DNA from: Nephrocerus scutellatus
Taxonomy: Eukaryota > Arthropoda > Insecta > Diptera > Pipunculidae
NCBI GenBank assembly: GCA_947095585.1
Contig: OX352761.1
Coordinates: forward strand, 110,595,890 to 110,659,889
Length of the DNA stretch: 64,000 bases
Direction of reading: 5' to 3'
The notes beneath the pieces are model-generated. The model did not search any database, was not told the DNA's origin, and worked only from the letters and a program-made list of their open reading frames with translations. Within the stretch, counting starts at the first letter, position 1, and each line of letters begins with the position of its first letter. A program made the position numbers and the translations under genes. This document shows positions 22,525 to 33,559 of the stretch, in pieces.

Positions 22525-23395
22525 AAGGCCCCGGGATTTTCATGGTATCCCAGCGCAGCTGATTAAAACAAAAGGCCCCGCAAAACACCAAGCAATTAAT
22601 GAACTAATAGTGCAAGTATGAGAGGAAGAAACGATGCCAGAAGACCAGCGAAGAGGAATACTGTGCCACATACATAAAAAAGGGGAAGGTATGAGTACCG
22701 TGTATAAGATGTTCTCCTCTATCCTCCAACACAGAATAGACCCATACGCTAGAGTCATCATTGGTCCATACCAGTGTGGCAAATAAACAACTCATCAAAT
22801 ACCAATACCACTGAGCCACGGCGCCCACTGACCAATTTTATAAGCCAAGTAAAAATATCCGGATCACTATCAAGCCTATTATTCATCATCCATTAACCAT
22901 AACATCCAAGGTGTTGGTATGTAACAATGGTCATACCAGTACTAACAAATGGATCCGAGACTTGGGTGCTTAGCGAGAAGCATTCTGACCTCTTAGCCGC
23001 GTTCGAGAGAAAATTCTTACGGAGAAATGTTGGCCCCGTATGTGAGGAAGGTCGATTCCGGAGACTCTATAATGATGAGATCTACGAGCGTTACCGCGAT
23101 GTCGATATCGTGGAGAGAATTAAGCTCGGTAGGCTCCAGTGGGCAGGACACCTAGCTCACAGAGCAAAGATCATCCTGCTCGGAAAGTCCTTTGCAGTAG
23201 GATTTATGGAACACGCAGCGAGGCCGGCCAAGCCTACGTTGGAAGGATGGCGTAGACTAGGACGCCCAGAGTTTAGGGATGCAAAACTGGATGACATCGG
23301 CTCAAAATCGGGACTGGTGGAGAGACTTTTTGCTAAAGGCCAGGACCGGACTCCGGTTGTAGAGCCAAATATGATGATGATGATGATGAAAGTGT
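22525..23395 (+). pseudogene. RTE-like LINE fragment (family B, copy 2)
   Basis: RT N-terminal pieces (FHGIPAQLIKTKGP, MPEDQRRGILCHIHKKGEG, STVYKMFSSILQHRIDPYAR, VIIGPYQCG) are followed by a large deletion. A 183-codon frame (22927-23478) then covers the C-terminus: VIPVLTNGSETWVLSEKHSD, LLAAFERKFLRRNVGPVCEE, GRFRRLYNDEIYERYRDVDI and RIKLGRLQWAGHLAH. The catalytic YADD part is lost. The 3' end is the family B signature: CCGGACTCCGGTTGTAGAGC, CAAATATGATG and a (GAT)n run at about 23371-23388. A SINE-head-like 21-mer interrupts it at 22808. Confidence 0.85.
22808..22828 (-). repeat. SINE head remnant
   Basis: The 21 bases are the exact reverse complement of the first 21 bases of SINE copy 1 (GTGGGCGCCGTGGCTCAGTG plus one G), including the A box. 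Homology stops on both sides. It is probably a truncated or deleted SINE inserted in the family B fragment; template switching is another possibility. Confidence 0.5.
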
Positions 23396-23504
23396 CAAGT
23401 CCTCTAAGAAATGCAATTGCTTACAAGTTTTTGTTTTTGAAGGATCAATATTGGCAAATCGCAAGCTGCAGAAATTAATAAAAATAAAGAAATCAAAAGA
23501 GGAG

Positions 23505-24490
23505 TTTTGTTAAGGAAGTTCCGAAGTCAAAGCATTCCTATTTCTGGCCGGTTATAAAGGCAAAGGCAAGGGAAATAGCAGTCGAATTTGGTGTAAATAT
23601 TTTTATTGCGTCAGATGGGTGGTTAAACAAATGACGCATATGGAATAATGTTGCTTTTAAGTGCATATCTGGTGAAGCTTCAGATGTAAATCCGGTGGAT
23701 GTCGAGCAGTTAAAGGTAAAGCTGCAACGCAGATGAAAGCGGGCTTTTCTTTCCCGTATTAATGAACAAAACTCTCGCTCTTTAATCCGATAAATGCATT
23801 GGCGATAAATTCTCTAAGAAAAGACTCACAGTTTTGTTTTGTGCAAACATGGCTGGTGAGAAAGAGTTGGTTTTGTGTCATAGGTAAAGCAGTCCGCCTT
23901 TGAGTATTCAAACATCTTCCTATCAGAAAACTAACCAAAATGCATGGATGAATCGAGAAATCATGAATGAATGGCTGCAGCAGTTGACCAGGAAAATGAG
24001 ATCGCAGAAACGAAAAATTCTCTTATTCTTGGATAGTCCAGCATCTCATCGAAGGGAATTAAAATCAAAAAATTAAACATCGTTTTTTTGGCCTCCAAAA
24101 TCCACTGCAGTTTGCCAACCCATTGATCAAGGTATAATCCAAAATTTTAAGGTTCATTATAGAGGCTCAATATTAAAACTCATATAACCAAAAGTCAACA
24201 CTGCGAGTTCAGCGAAGCTTTGTACTTAATCAAAGCCTCTTGGGATAAAGTTGAAGCAACAACCACCAAAAACTGCTTTCGTAAAGCTAGATTCTCCGAA
24301 AGTAACTATAGTCTTTTCGATGTTAATGCCGAGGTTGATATAGCACTGGCAACCTATGCAAAATTCCAAACGGGTTCGCTATATAAAAGGTTTTGACGAA
24401 TTTTTAAAAATGTCTTCACTGATGATAATAGTATTGAAATACAATTTGAAAAACAAAACGCTACTTCGGAGATGAGTGACTCGTTTTTGA
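23505..24490 (+). pseudogene. pogo/Tigger-type transposase relic
   Basis: Reads KEVPKSKHSYFWPVIKAKA and REIAVEFGVNIFIASDGWLN, a CENP-B-type helix-turn-helix. The DDE core follows in shifted frames: KKRLTVLFCANMAGEKEL, NAWMNREIMNEWLQQL, the second catalytic block KRKILLFLDSPASHRREL, WPPKSTAVCQPIDQGIIQNF with the third Asp, and a C-terminal LIKASWDKVEATTTKNCFRK. These are clear Tigger/pogo landmarks of the Tc1/mariner superfamily. The first catalytic Asp region (DETGL) seems deleted and stops are frequent, so it is inactive. Terminal inverted repeats were not found. Confidence 0.88.
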
Positions 24491-26224
24491 ACATCCAGTA
24501 CATCGTTATACATCGTTGAGTTATAGAAGTCAGTCATTGTAAAGTAATGGGCGATATTTCTACGATAACTGAAGTAATCATTTTTTCTTCGAATAGGGTA
24601 TACAGTATTATTGAGGATGAATGTCATCTAGTGGCATAAATATCCAATCCAAAAATATCCTACTTTACTTCAAACATTATTCTTTTTGTTCAGATATCTC
24701 TGCAATGGATATTCCAACTTTTGTCGGATGTCCTGCGAAACGCCCCTGTGCTGCGAATGATCGACTCAGTCAGTGGTCCTTTGAACTGAATTGCTATACA
24801 AGAGGGTAATTTTTTCAAGAGTGCAGTTGATGTTCATGTTTTGTCTGAGTGGATTCGAAACGCCTGTCGTTTGTCAGTACATATATACCTACATTTGACC
24901 GTGTGTCTGTCTGACTTGTCTGGCTCGTTAGATTGTTTGTGCGCGTCGTCGTCGTCGCGTCTGTTCTCCTAATTTTATTTTAATATTCGTTTTTGGCGCC
25001 GTTCGTCTTATCCTCAAATTCAGAAGAAATTCTTATTTAATAGAAATACAAAACATGCATACAATTTGATGATGCGCCTGAGAATCTCGCTCAGTCGAAA
25101 CGCACACAGACGAAATTCAAATCTGGCAAATTTGGGCGTATAGTGTTATGCAGAATGTGCAAAGATAAAGATGATGTGCCTCGTGCATGGGATGGCAATA
25201 AACACGATTATTTATCATAAAGATAAACTAGAAAAATACCGCTGTGCTTCTGTTGTGAAGCATGAAGCTTTAGCAAAAAAAAAAACCATCAGCAATTGTA
25301 TCTGCATCTGCATCTGTAAAATGTATCTCCACATATCCATTTATCAATTCTAATGCTGCATTTGCGGTTTTTCGTTTGTCTATTGAAACGATATAATTCT
25401 GATGCTATGCGATGTCAAGCCGCATCTACATATGTAGATGGATACTGACTCAATTATCAATCTTAAAAGATCGATAGATAAATTTAAAAAAAAAAAGCAA
25501 AATTACGCGACGTCACATACGAATAGAATCGCCGTCAGTGCCGTCGCCGGTCTGAGGTAATTTAACAATTTGTTTCAATTCAATGCAATGTTGTAGTTGT
25601 TTAGTTTTAATGTTTATTTTTATTATATAGCCGCCGCTCGGATTTATGTATGAATGGCTGGCTTACCTATAACACTGAAGAAGCAGCCATAGAAAAACTG
25701 CTTCCCTCCCGGAAATTCACAGCTGACCGCACAGCACAGCACAGCACACATCAAACGGTAATGTTCGGTGTAGGTCATTGAGAAATTTTCCAATAACACA
25801 ACAACGTTCATGACAATTTATTATTATTATTTTCTGTACGCTTCCTCCGGCTCACATAGTGTGGTCAAAACCTCCTGCTGTCGGCTTGTAGTTGTGTAAA
25901 AGAGTGAGCTCGATGAGCCCACTGTCTGGTTGCCAACATTTCCACCGATCAGTGATGCAAATAGTTCCTCCACTGACAATAAATGGACAATCGATGGCCA
26001 CAGGCTTACGTCTAGTCCACTACTATAAGGTTATTTTCTACCACTATCGGTGGACTCACACCTCGGTTCGGTCGAATGGTTAGAGTCGCCAGTTCACACG
26101 GTTACGGATTATTGTTCTATATATGTGTGTATGTAAAAGTAATAGATGGCGAGTACTTGAGTTGGCTTTTCATTCAATGTTTTGCTTTTCTATCGCGTGT
26201 TATGCTTGGTAGCTAGCTGGCTTG
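24491..26224. other. Stretch without recognised gene; possible regulatory sequence
   Basis: Includes a (CGT)n run at about 24946-24959, GTGTGTCTGTCTGACTTGTC repeats, and a candidate splice donor (GGTCTGAG|GTAATT) near 25555 after a CpG-richer block. These would suit non-coding first exons of a fly gene, but no exon chain can be followed. Small CACAG repeats lie at about 25732-25748. No transposon motif seen. Confidence 0.4.
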
Positions 26225-26340
26225 TTTTTTTTGTGTGCAGCTAAAACAGCTGGGCGCAGCGCGCATTGATCGAAACGAAAGATCGTTTCGCGCAGCTGCA
26301 TATAAACTGAGCTCGTAGTGAGATTTATTTAAAAGATACA
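26225..26340 (+). promoter_or_regulatory. Candidate core promoter with paired E-boxes
   Basis: Two CAGCTG E-boxes (about 26248 and 26293) flank GGGCGCAGCGCGC and a perfect hairpin CGAAACGA/TCGTTTCG with loop AAGA (26271-26290). TATAAA follows at 26301-26306. The arrangement resembles a TATA promoter with bHLH sites. No transcript or downstream coding exon is identified, so this is a sequence-based guess. Confidence 0.3.
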
Positions 26341-26879
26341 TTTATTTCTTAGCATTCTGGTATCTTCTTCAAAGACCATGTAGATTTCCCGCAGTTCTTA
26401 TTATTGGATACCGTTGTACAGTTGTTGTTTTTTACTTTCTGACACACAAAGAGTATATGTGTACGAGTAAAGTTGGCTTAGGAAATTAGCGGATAACCCA
26501 AAAAGCTGTCGATATAGCCGTAGTCCATTCTTGATTTACTCTTAAAGAACGATTTCTTTTTTGTAAGACACCAAACGCATAGTATCTTCTATATACTCGT
26601 ACTAATTGGAACTAACGGCCAAAGTGGTTCTAAAACTAAGATGAAATATCATCAGCATACCAATTCAGTGGTTCACAAATTTTAACAGAACCTAAACCAT
26701 AATCGGAGCCACAATTTTAATAGCTGCTATTTATTCTGTACGTCAAATCAAAAGTCAGTTTTGACATATGATAGTCCTCTTCATGTAGTAGCCAAAAACG
26801 TGAATGGATGTGCTAGCAGTAGCATAAAGATTTAATGTCAAAAATATGGTGAAGATTTCACAGCATATATGCCTTTATT
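26341..26879. other. Stretch without recognised gene
   Basis: AT-rich and unique-looking. It could be 5' leader or intron downstream of the putative promoter. No open frame of note. Confidence 0.4.
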
Positions 26880-27935
26880 ATTATTAGTATCCATAGTTTT
26901 TGCGGGTCGCTGAGATGAATAGGGTTTGTAAGACATAGGTGGGTATGGTGCGGTTTTTTTTAGTAAGCGCACGCTTTAAAGAATTTGGATGGCTTTTTTA
27001 GGACGGGCTGTTTTGGTAAGACAGCGGTGAGTCGATGAGGTATGGTATTCTATGGTGTTTTTTTTATATTACCGCACGCTTCAGGGGATATGGAGGTCTT
27101 GGGGTTTTTTAGGGGTGGGGTCGATATTTATATAAGTGTCGAATCCATGGTTTTTGGGGTCACTGAGATGTGCTGGTACGACACAATTGGGTCGACGGAG
27201 TGTGATGTTCTATGGTCGGTTCTTTTTGTTAATTAGTGCACGTTCCAAGGGATTTAGTGGGTCTTTAGGGGGTTGTGGGGTTTTTTGCATATCTTTTTTG
27301 GTCGCTGAGATAAACAGCCTTGGTAAGAAAGAGGTGGGTCAACGGGGTGTAGTGTTGAATGGTGTAATTTTAATGAACGCACGCTTCAAGGGATTTTGTG
27401 GCATTTGTTGGGATTTGGTGAGATTTGGAAGCTCTCAAAGGGTCTTGATGTTTTTTTCGGTGGGTGGTTTCAATATTAATATAAGTGGTAAATCCATAGC
27501 TTTCGGGACCCGCTGAGATTAATAGCCTTGGTAAGAAAGAAGTGGGTTAACGGGGTGTATAATGTTTTGTGTAATTAGCGTACGCTTCAAGCGATTTGGA
27601 CGGTCTTTTTCAGTGGAATCGATATTGATATAAGTGTTGAATCCATAGTTATTGGGTTCGCTAAGATGAATTGTGGTGTTAAGAAAGACGGGGTGCAGTG
27701 TTGTATGGTGTTTTTTTTAATTAGAGCACGCTTTAAGGGATAAGAAAGGTGTTGGGTTTTTTTGTTTTGGGGCGGGGTCGATATTCATACAAGTATCTTA
27801 TCCATACTTTTGGGCTCGCTGACATGAACAGTGTTAGTAAGGCAGGGTTGTGGTGTTGTATGGTGGGTTTTTTTTGTTGTCTTTATGCGCACGCTTCAAG
27901 GATTTTGAGGGTAATTGGCATTCAAATAAATAATA
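26880..27935 (+). repeat. Degenerate G/T-rich tandem repeat array
   Basis: Six or so diverged head-to-tail units of roughly 130-200 bp. Shared phrases recur in order: TCGATATT.ATATAAGTGT, AATCCATAG.TTTTGGG, TCGCTGAGATGAA, TTGGTAAGAAAGA, GGTGGGT, GGTGT and AATTAGCGCACGCTTCAAGG, then a GGATTTGG/GGGTCTTT tract. Open frames through it (27042-27516, 27749-28051) are repeat translations, not genes. A related unit fragment lies at about 13950-14060 and a similar G/T tract at 926-1130. Confidence 0.8.
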
Positions 27936-28352
27936 AAAACTATTGGCTCGTTTATTTGCATAAATATTTAAATAAATATTTCCATCATAAGTCCACCACC
28001 ATTAAAAACTATATAATTGGATTTAAATTGTGTAAAGAATATCAAATTTAAATTTGTTAAATTATTAATTGAATATTTATATAGAAAAATGGAGGTGTTG
28101 CCACAATACGGCTTTCTTTTACGGACGGGGCCGAAATCTTCAGTAAATGTATTTAAATGTCTTTTGCACTTAACAGATTTCTCATAAAAGCTATACTTTT
28201 TGTGATATTTGCAAAGTGCTATTTCCGGTTGGTCGAATACCGCCAAAATCAACTGGGACTCCAAATTTATGTAAAACGCTTATATATGAATCTTAATCCC
28301 AATCGATTCAGCCATCTGGGCTGTAGAGTGGACACAGACAGACACACAAACA
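27936..28352. other. Stretch without recognised gene
   Basis: AT-rich; overlapping 70-100 codon frames on both strands (27968-28264 minus, 28157-28372 plus) without motif. Contains GACAGACACACAAAC just before the next repeat. Confidence 0.4.
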
Positions 28353-28694
28353 TTTCTGGAAGAGCTCATTGATATATAAGGTCCATATCATGTTGCATGT
28401 CTAAGAATATTTGCTAATGATCATTGCTTTTATATTTAAGCACAGTATCGTAAGCATTTGACATGTCATTAATAAAAATTATAAACAACATGGGTTTATG
28501 ACCCTGAGGGAGACCTCTGAGGTTTTCTGGAAGAGCTCATTGATATATAAGGTCCATATCATGTTGCATGTCTAAGAATATTTGCTAATGATCATTGCTT
28601 TTATATTTAAGCACAGTATCGTAAGCATTTGACATGTCATTAATAAAAATTATAAACAACATGGGTTTATGACCCTGAGGGAGACCTCTGAGGT
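28353..28694 (-). pseudogene. Jockey-type LINE RT fragment in a 171-bp tandem duplication
   Basis: Two identical 171-bp copies, 28353-28523 and 28524-28694. On the minus strand each reads LRGLPQGHKPMLFIIFINDM and SNAYDTVLKYKSNDH, a decayed form of the RT block GVPQGSxLGPLLFxxFINDM up to where the YADD box would be. The upstream and downstream RT parts are absent. The duplication must have arisen after the element decayed, since both copies share the same stops. Confidence 0.72.
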
Positions 28695-28775
28695 CTCAAG
28701 CCTCTCAAGCCTATCAGACCTACTGCTCAGTAGTCCAACGCACTAACCAATAGAGTACCGGATCCCAATTTCTAA
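28695..28775 (-). repeat. tRNA-like sequence, possible SINE head
   Basis: On the minus strand GGTACTCTATTGGTTAGTGC then GTTGGACTACTGAGCAGTAG resembles a tRNA D-arm (A-box like) and anticodon region; the TGGACT.CTGAGCAG part also occurs in the SINE head. No good B box or acceptor stem is present, so it is not a functional tRNA gene. Confidence 0.3.
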
Positions 28776-30929
28776 CATTTGGCCAAGTCAGCAATTCAAA
28801 GCCATTCGCGAAATTCAATTGACTGTTTGGTGCACGTTTCATACTGGATGGGTCATTGGCCCGACCTTAACGCAGTCACAGTCATAGTGAAGATCGCTAC
28901 CGGAGCATAAAGATTGGGAAGAGGTTGACTTAGAGCATACTTAGTTTCAACAAGATAGCGCCACATGCCACACAGATGACAGATATTAAAGTCGAAGTTT
29001 AGTTACCGTGTTACTATAAATTGAAATTAATGACCTTCACATATCGGTTTAAATGCCTTGGAGACATCATAAACAAAAACCAGACTTCAGGCGAAAGTTG
29101 TTAGATAACTCCTTCTTAACAAAATGGTAGCATGAACTGGGCAATTGTCAAACAAAAGCCAAATATGTAAATGTTTCACTACTCAGCTGTTAAAAGAAGC
29201 CAATATAGAATCACAAAATTTTGCTTTTCTTCTGGCTTATGTCATTGAACGTGAATCTCGTTCGGCTACTGGCACAAAATCAATCTTACTAGGATTTTTT
29301 GACGCCCTATTCCACAGTAGGTATCACTGGTAAGTATGATTTTCAGACCTCACTTAATGTCTTTCAAAATAAGTTCCCTGAACCATTAGTCTGGTTTTTA
29401 TCGTAGGAAACAAATTTGATGTTTTCATGTTTAACAAACTAATCTAACGTAAGCTGACCTTAAAATCTATGGTGTACAGTAACAATGTGTACCACTCCAG
29501 GCGCTATTACTGGTATAATAATAAGATATTAAATAAATGATTTTCTATAACTAATCAGACGAAGAATCGCTTGCAGCACCACTCTCTTCAAAAACGCATT
29601 ACACACCATCCCGTTGGATGGTTAGGATGGACAAGAGCACGGGTGACCGGAGACATCAATTAATCAACTCCAATTGTAATTAAATGAAAGACACGAAAAA
29701 AAAAATTAAAATAATGAAATCGTTTATAATAGATTTCCATTTGGTCCAAGTAGCAAAATGTATTTCTCTCCTCTCTCTATGTAATAGTAATAAATTACAA
29801 AGCTTAAAGTTGAAATAAAGTTGAAAAGTTCAAAGCGGCTAGGCGACTTGTATCCCGAATTGAAATTACATGCTCCCGGCTGTCTGATGGCCCACGGAAT
29901 AAACTACGCGAGTATATATTGCGGGACGCATTTCACAACATAAATTAAATGAAATTCATTATTATTATTGCAGACGATTCCATCAGAGAAGGTGCTTCTG
30001 ACCATGGATGAACCGCATCACACAGAGCGATCACTCATTCGCCAGCCAACTTTAACGAACTTTAATGGAAAACAATAAAAACGATTTTTTTTTGCTATTT
30101 AGTTCTGTGGCAGCAGTGACCGTGAACTGTGTTGTTGTTGGTGATGCTGTTTTATCTTCTTGAGGAGCGAGAAACTCAAGCAATGCCAAGAAAAGCATTT
30201 CTTTGCTTTGGTAGAACAGCAGCAACAACAAAGTTAGCTATATGCTTGGCAATATCCTGCGAGAAATTGTGTATTAAAGTAAGGCCTATGTCATTCTCCA
30301 ATATGGTAAGGGCATCGAAAGATATCCGAAACGAAACGAAACAAACTCAAGTTTGATTTGTGCCATGAATGGACGTATCATAAATTACGATTTGGAAGTA
30401 TGTAATTTTCAACATTTCATTGTCATTACGATTTCATAGAATTTCGAAGGGAAGGAAAGGAAGGATTTCAGGATGAACAGAGCAGGTGATAAATAAAAAT
30501 CACTTCAGTGCGCACCTGCTGAATGCTTTGCCATTCTCGATAAATCTAATTATGGAATTGCTGACGGTAGGGTTGATGGTGTGAAATTGGCTGAAGGAAG
30601 CTTATGTCCTAGAAGAATGAAGACGCGGTGCACTTTGTCTTTGCCTAGAAGCACTCAAGGGGCTCAGTTGCTGATGATGATCATGTCGAGTTCTTAGCTT
30701 TTTATGTTATTTTTCAAAATTTTCCTCGCACTAACAGAGCAAAGACCATAAACGTAATTACCGCCAGAATACAAATGAATATTAATTGTTTTAAAATTTA
30801 AATACATCTTTGAATGATGAACAAAATAAATTTCTTAGGTAGGTAAGTAGGATTTCAGATAAATTATTGCAAGCATAATATTTATATGGCGGTCAGACAG
30901 CAGATTAGGGCGAATAACACAGAATGCTT
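28776..30929. other. Stretch without recognised gene
   Basis: Mixed AT-rich sequence. A 62-codon frame at 29145-29333 has no motif. At 29974-30078 an acceptor-like ATTATTATTGCAG precedes 34 open codons (TIPSEKVLLTMDEPHHTE..) and a stop, with AATAAA overlapping the stop. This could be a terminal exon, but the evidence is thin. A 75-codon frame at 30129-30356 is also unassigned. Confidence 0.35.
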
Positions 30930-32740
30930 TAGAAGTGCAAGTGGCCGCAACTATCTCTGACTGGTGGAACGCGAAGATGAATATAAAGAGCTCAGAAGAT
31001 ATGAAAAAACAGTTCAGCGGCGAAAGAAAGCAGCCTGGGAGAAGAATCTCGTCCGTGAACTGGAACAGTACAGAGAGCAAGGACAAGCACTTTGCGGAAG
31101 TTCTACCAAGAGACAAAGAGGGTAAAATGATCGCCGATCTCAAAGGCATCTTGGAGCGATGGGAAGAGCACTTTCATGACTTGCTTAATGGCCAGCTTAC
31201 TAAGGAATTCGAGGCTCCACCAATGACTGAAGACCACACTATGCTGCCGCCACCAAGCATAGACGAAGTTAGCAGAGCGATAAACCGACTCAAAAATTAT
31301 AAGGCCCCGGGATCTGATGGTATCCCAGCGGAGCTGATTAAAACAGGAGGCCCGCAATACACCATGCAATTCATGAACTAATAGTGCAAGTATTGGAGGA
31401 AGAAGCGATACCAGAAGACTGGCGAAGAGGCATCCTGTGCCACAAACATAGGAAAGCAGATATTACAACCTGCAGCAATTATCGTGGTATAACGTTTTTG
31501 AGTACCGCGTATAAGATTTTTTCCTCTATCCTTCAAGACAACATAGCCCCATACGCTAAAGTCATAATTGGTCCATACCAGTGTGCCTTCATCCCAGGCA
31601 AATCAACAACTGATCAGATTTACACCCTAAGGCATAGGTGATTGAAAACTTTCTAGAGTTTCAAAACTCACTTCACCATCTTTTTATATAGAATTCGGCA
31701 TCGCAAATAAACTGACACGACTATGTAGGTTGACCATGACAAATGTTATAAACCAAGTAAAAATATCCGGATCACTATCAAACCCATTCAACATCTATAA
31801 CGGGCTCCGACAAGGGGATGGACTGGCCTGTCCTTTTCAACCTGAACTTGGAGAAAGTGATCCGAGATTCTGACGTAACGGCGAGAGGAACAATCCTCTA
31901 TAAGTCCATTCAGATACTGGCTTACGCAGACGATATTGACATCGTTGGTAGAAACCGAAGAGCTGTAGAGGGAGCTTTCATCCAGATCGAGCAGGCGGCA
32001 CGAAATCTTGGGCTGTACATAAATGAGAGCAAAAGAAAGTATGTGGTGACCGCGTCTGCGAGTAGAAGATCCAACATTGGTCCCTCAATCCAAATGGTGG
32101 AGCGCGAATTTGAAGTAGCGCAATCCTTTAACTATTCGGGTCAACTGTAGCAGCTGATAACAGCATGGAACTATAAATACGCGCGTATTCTGAAAGCCAA
32201 CAAAGCCTACTAAAGTCTGTCAATACTCTTCAAATCCGGGAATTTAACCATAACATCCAAGCTGCTGGTATATAAGACAATGCTCATACCAGTACTTACA
32301 TATTGATCCGAGACTTGGGTGCTTAGCAAAAAGCATTCTGAACACTTAGCCGCGTTAGAGAGAAAAGTCTAACGGAGAATTGTTGGCCCCGTGTGTGAGG
32401 AAGGACGATTCCGGAGACTCTATAATGATGAGATCTACGAGCGTTACCGCGATGTCGATATCGTGAAGATAATTAACCTCAGTAGGCTCCGTTGGGCAGG
32501 ACACCTAGTTCGCATGAGCGAAGATGATCCTACTCGGAAAGTCCTTTGCGGTAGGATTTATGGAACACGACAGCGGGGCTGGCCAAGCCTACGATGGAAG
32601 GACTGCGTAGACCAGGACGCCCAGAGTTTAGAGATGCCAAACTGGATGACATCGGCTCGAAATAGGGACCGGTGGAGAGATTTTTTGCGGGAGGTTAAGA
32701 CCGGACTCCGGTTGTAGAGCCGAATATGATATTGATGAAC
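30930..32740 (+). pseudogene. RTE-like LINE reverse transcriptase (family B, copy 3, longest)
   Basis: Best copy of family B, lacking the endonuclease. The linker reads YKELRRYEKTVQRRKKAAWE then LRDKEGKMIADLKG-like and ERWEEHFHDLLNG. RT blocks: NYKAPGSDGIPAELIKTGGP (about 31295-31350), EEAIPEDWRRGILCHKHRKA, CSNYRGITFLSTAYKIFSSI, GPYQCAFIPGKSTTDQIYTL, GLRQGDGLACP-like, LEKVIRDSDVTARGTI, and the catalytic box LAYADDIDIVGRNRRAVEGA (about 31918-31975). C-terminus: YERYRDVDIV, LSRLRWAGHLVRMSEDDPTR, RGWPSLRWKDCVDQDAQSL. Several frameshifts, and the palm FIDFKAAYD block is deleted. It ends with ACCGGACTCCGGTTGTAGAG and CCGAATATGATATTGATG. Confidence 0.88.
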
Positions 32741-33555
32741 TATATTAGGCAATCTGCTGGTCTATACGACAATGGGATAAGGGTAGGTACACATCTTAAT
32801 GCCCGCATATGAGAGGTTAGTCTTACGATAGTAAGTAAGGTCCCAAATTTGTCTCAGGAATTGGGAATTAGGCATCTCTGTGACCAGTTTGTGGCAAAAT
32901 TGGGTCTGCTTTAAGACTGCTCTAGCCCAAGAAGTTAAGCCGAACGAATATCAGCTGCGACGTAACTTTAATAATTGGGCCTTAAACGTGTGGGAAAACG
33001 ATCTCGATTTTCATTACTCACTCTCAGCTATAAAGCTCATTTTTGTTTTAGAATAATACATACTCGTAAAAAACATTTGAGGAAAGTTAACCTAATATAA
33101 GAATAGCATATCACATACAAATGACAAAGCGTGTTATTGTATGTACAGTAAATCAACAAATTGAACGACATTGGAAATTAATTCAACAACAAAATCTAAC
33201 TTAAAAGCACAAACAGCATCAGCAAAAGACGTAAATGCATTAACATGAATCAAACTATCAGTTTTGTTTCAAAAACAGAATCAAAAGTAAACAAACAAAA
33301 ATTTAAAAGCATTTTTTGAAATATTTTTCCCGGCCATTCATTACTAACCAGAATGCCAGTCCGAAGGCCACATACACGAATGCAATTAGCTTGACATTTG
33401 TGCAATTCTATTGATGAAGACAAACAAACACCTGTCAAATAATTAATTTCGATTTGTGTTCCCAACAGAGTAGAGCACAGCATGTGAGCCTTTATAACAT
33501 TTTCTACTCGTTCATATTCTTATGTTTGCTTTTAATAGAGCGCTTTCTGCTTCGT
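32741..33555. other. Stretch without recognised gene
   Basis: AT-rich; a 77-codon minus-strand frame at 33250-33483 shows no motif. Nothing else supported. Confidence 0.4.
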
Positions 33556-33559
33556 GCCC

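Noticed and set aside
25520..25560. Non-coding first exon ending GGTCTGAG|GTAATT
   Set aside because: A good donor alone is common by chance; no core promoter or downstream exon could be tied to it.
26055..26100. tRNA-like D-arm (GGTTCGGTCGAATGGTTAGA)
   Set aside because: No B box at the right distance and no cloverleaf; coincidental similarity.
27042..28051. Open frames of 64-126 codons
   Set aside because: They lie inside the degenerate tandem array and reflect its repeat units.
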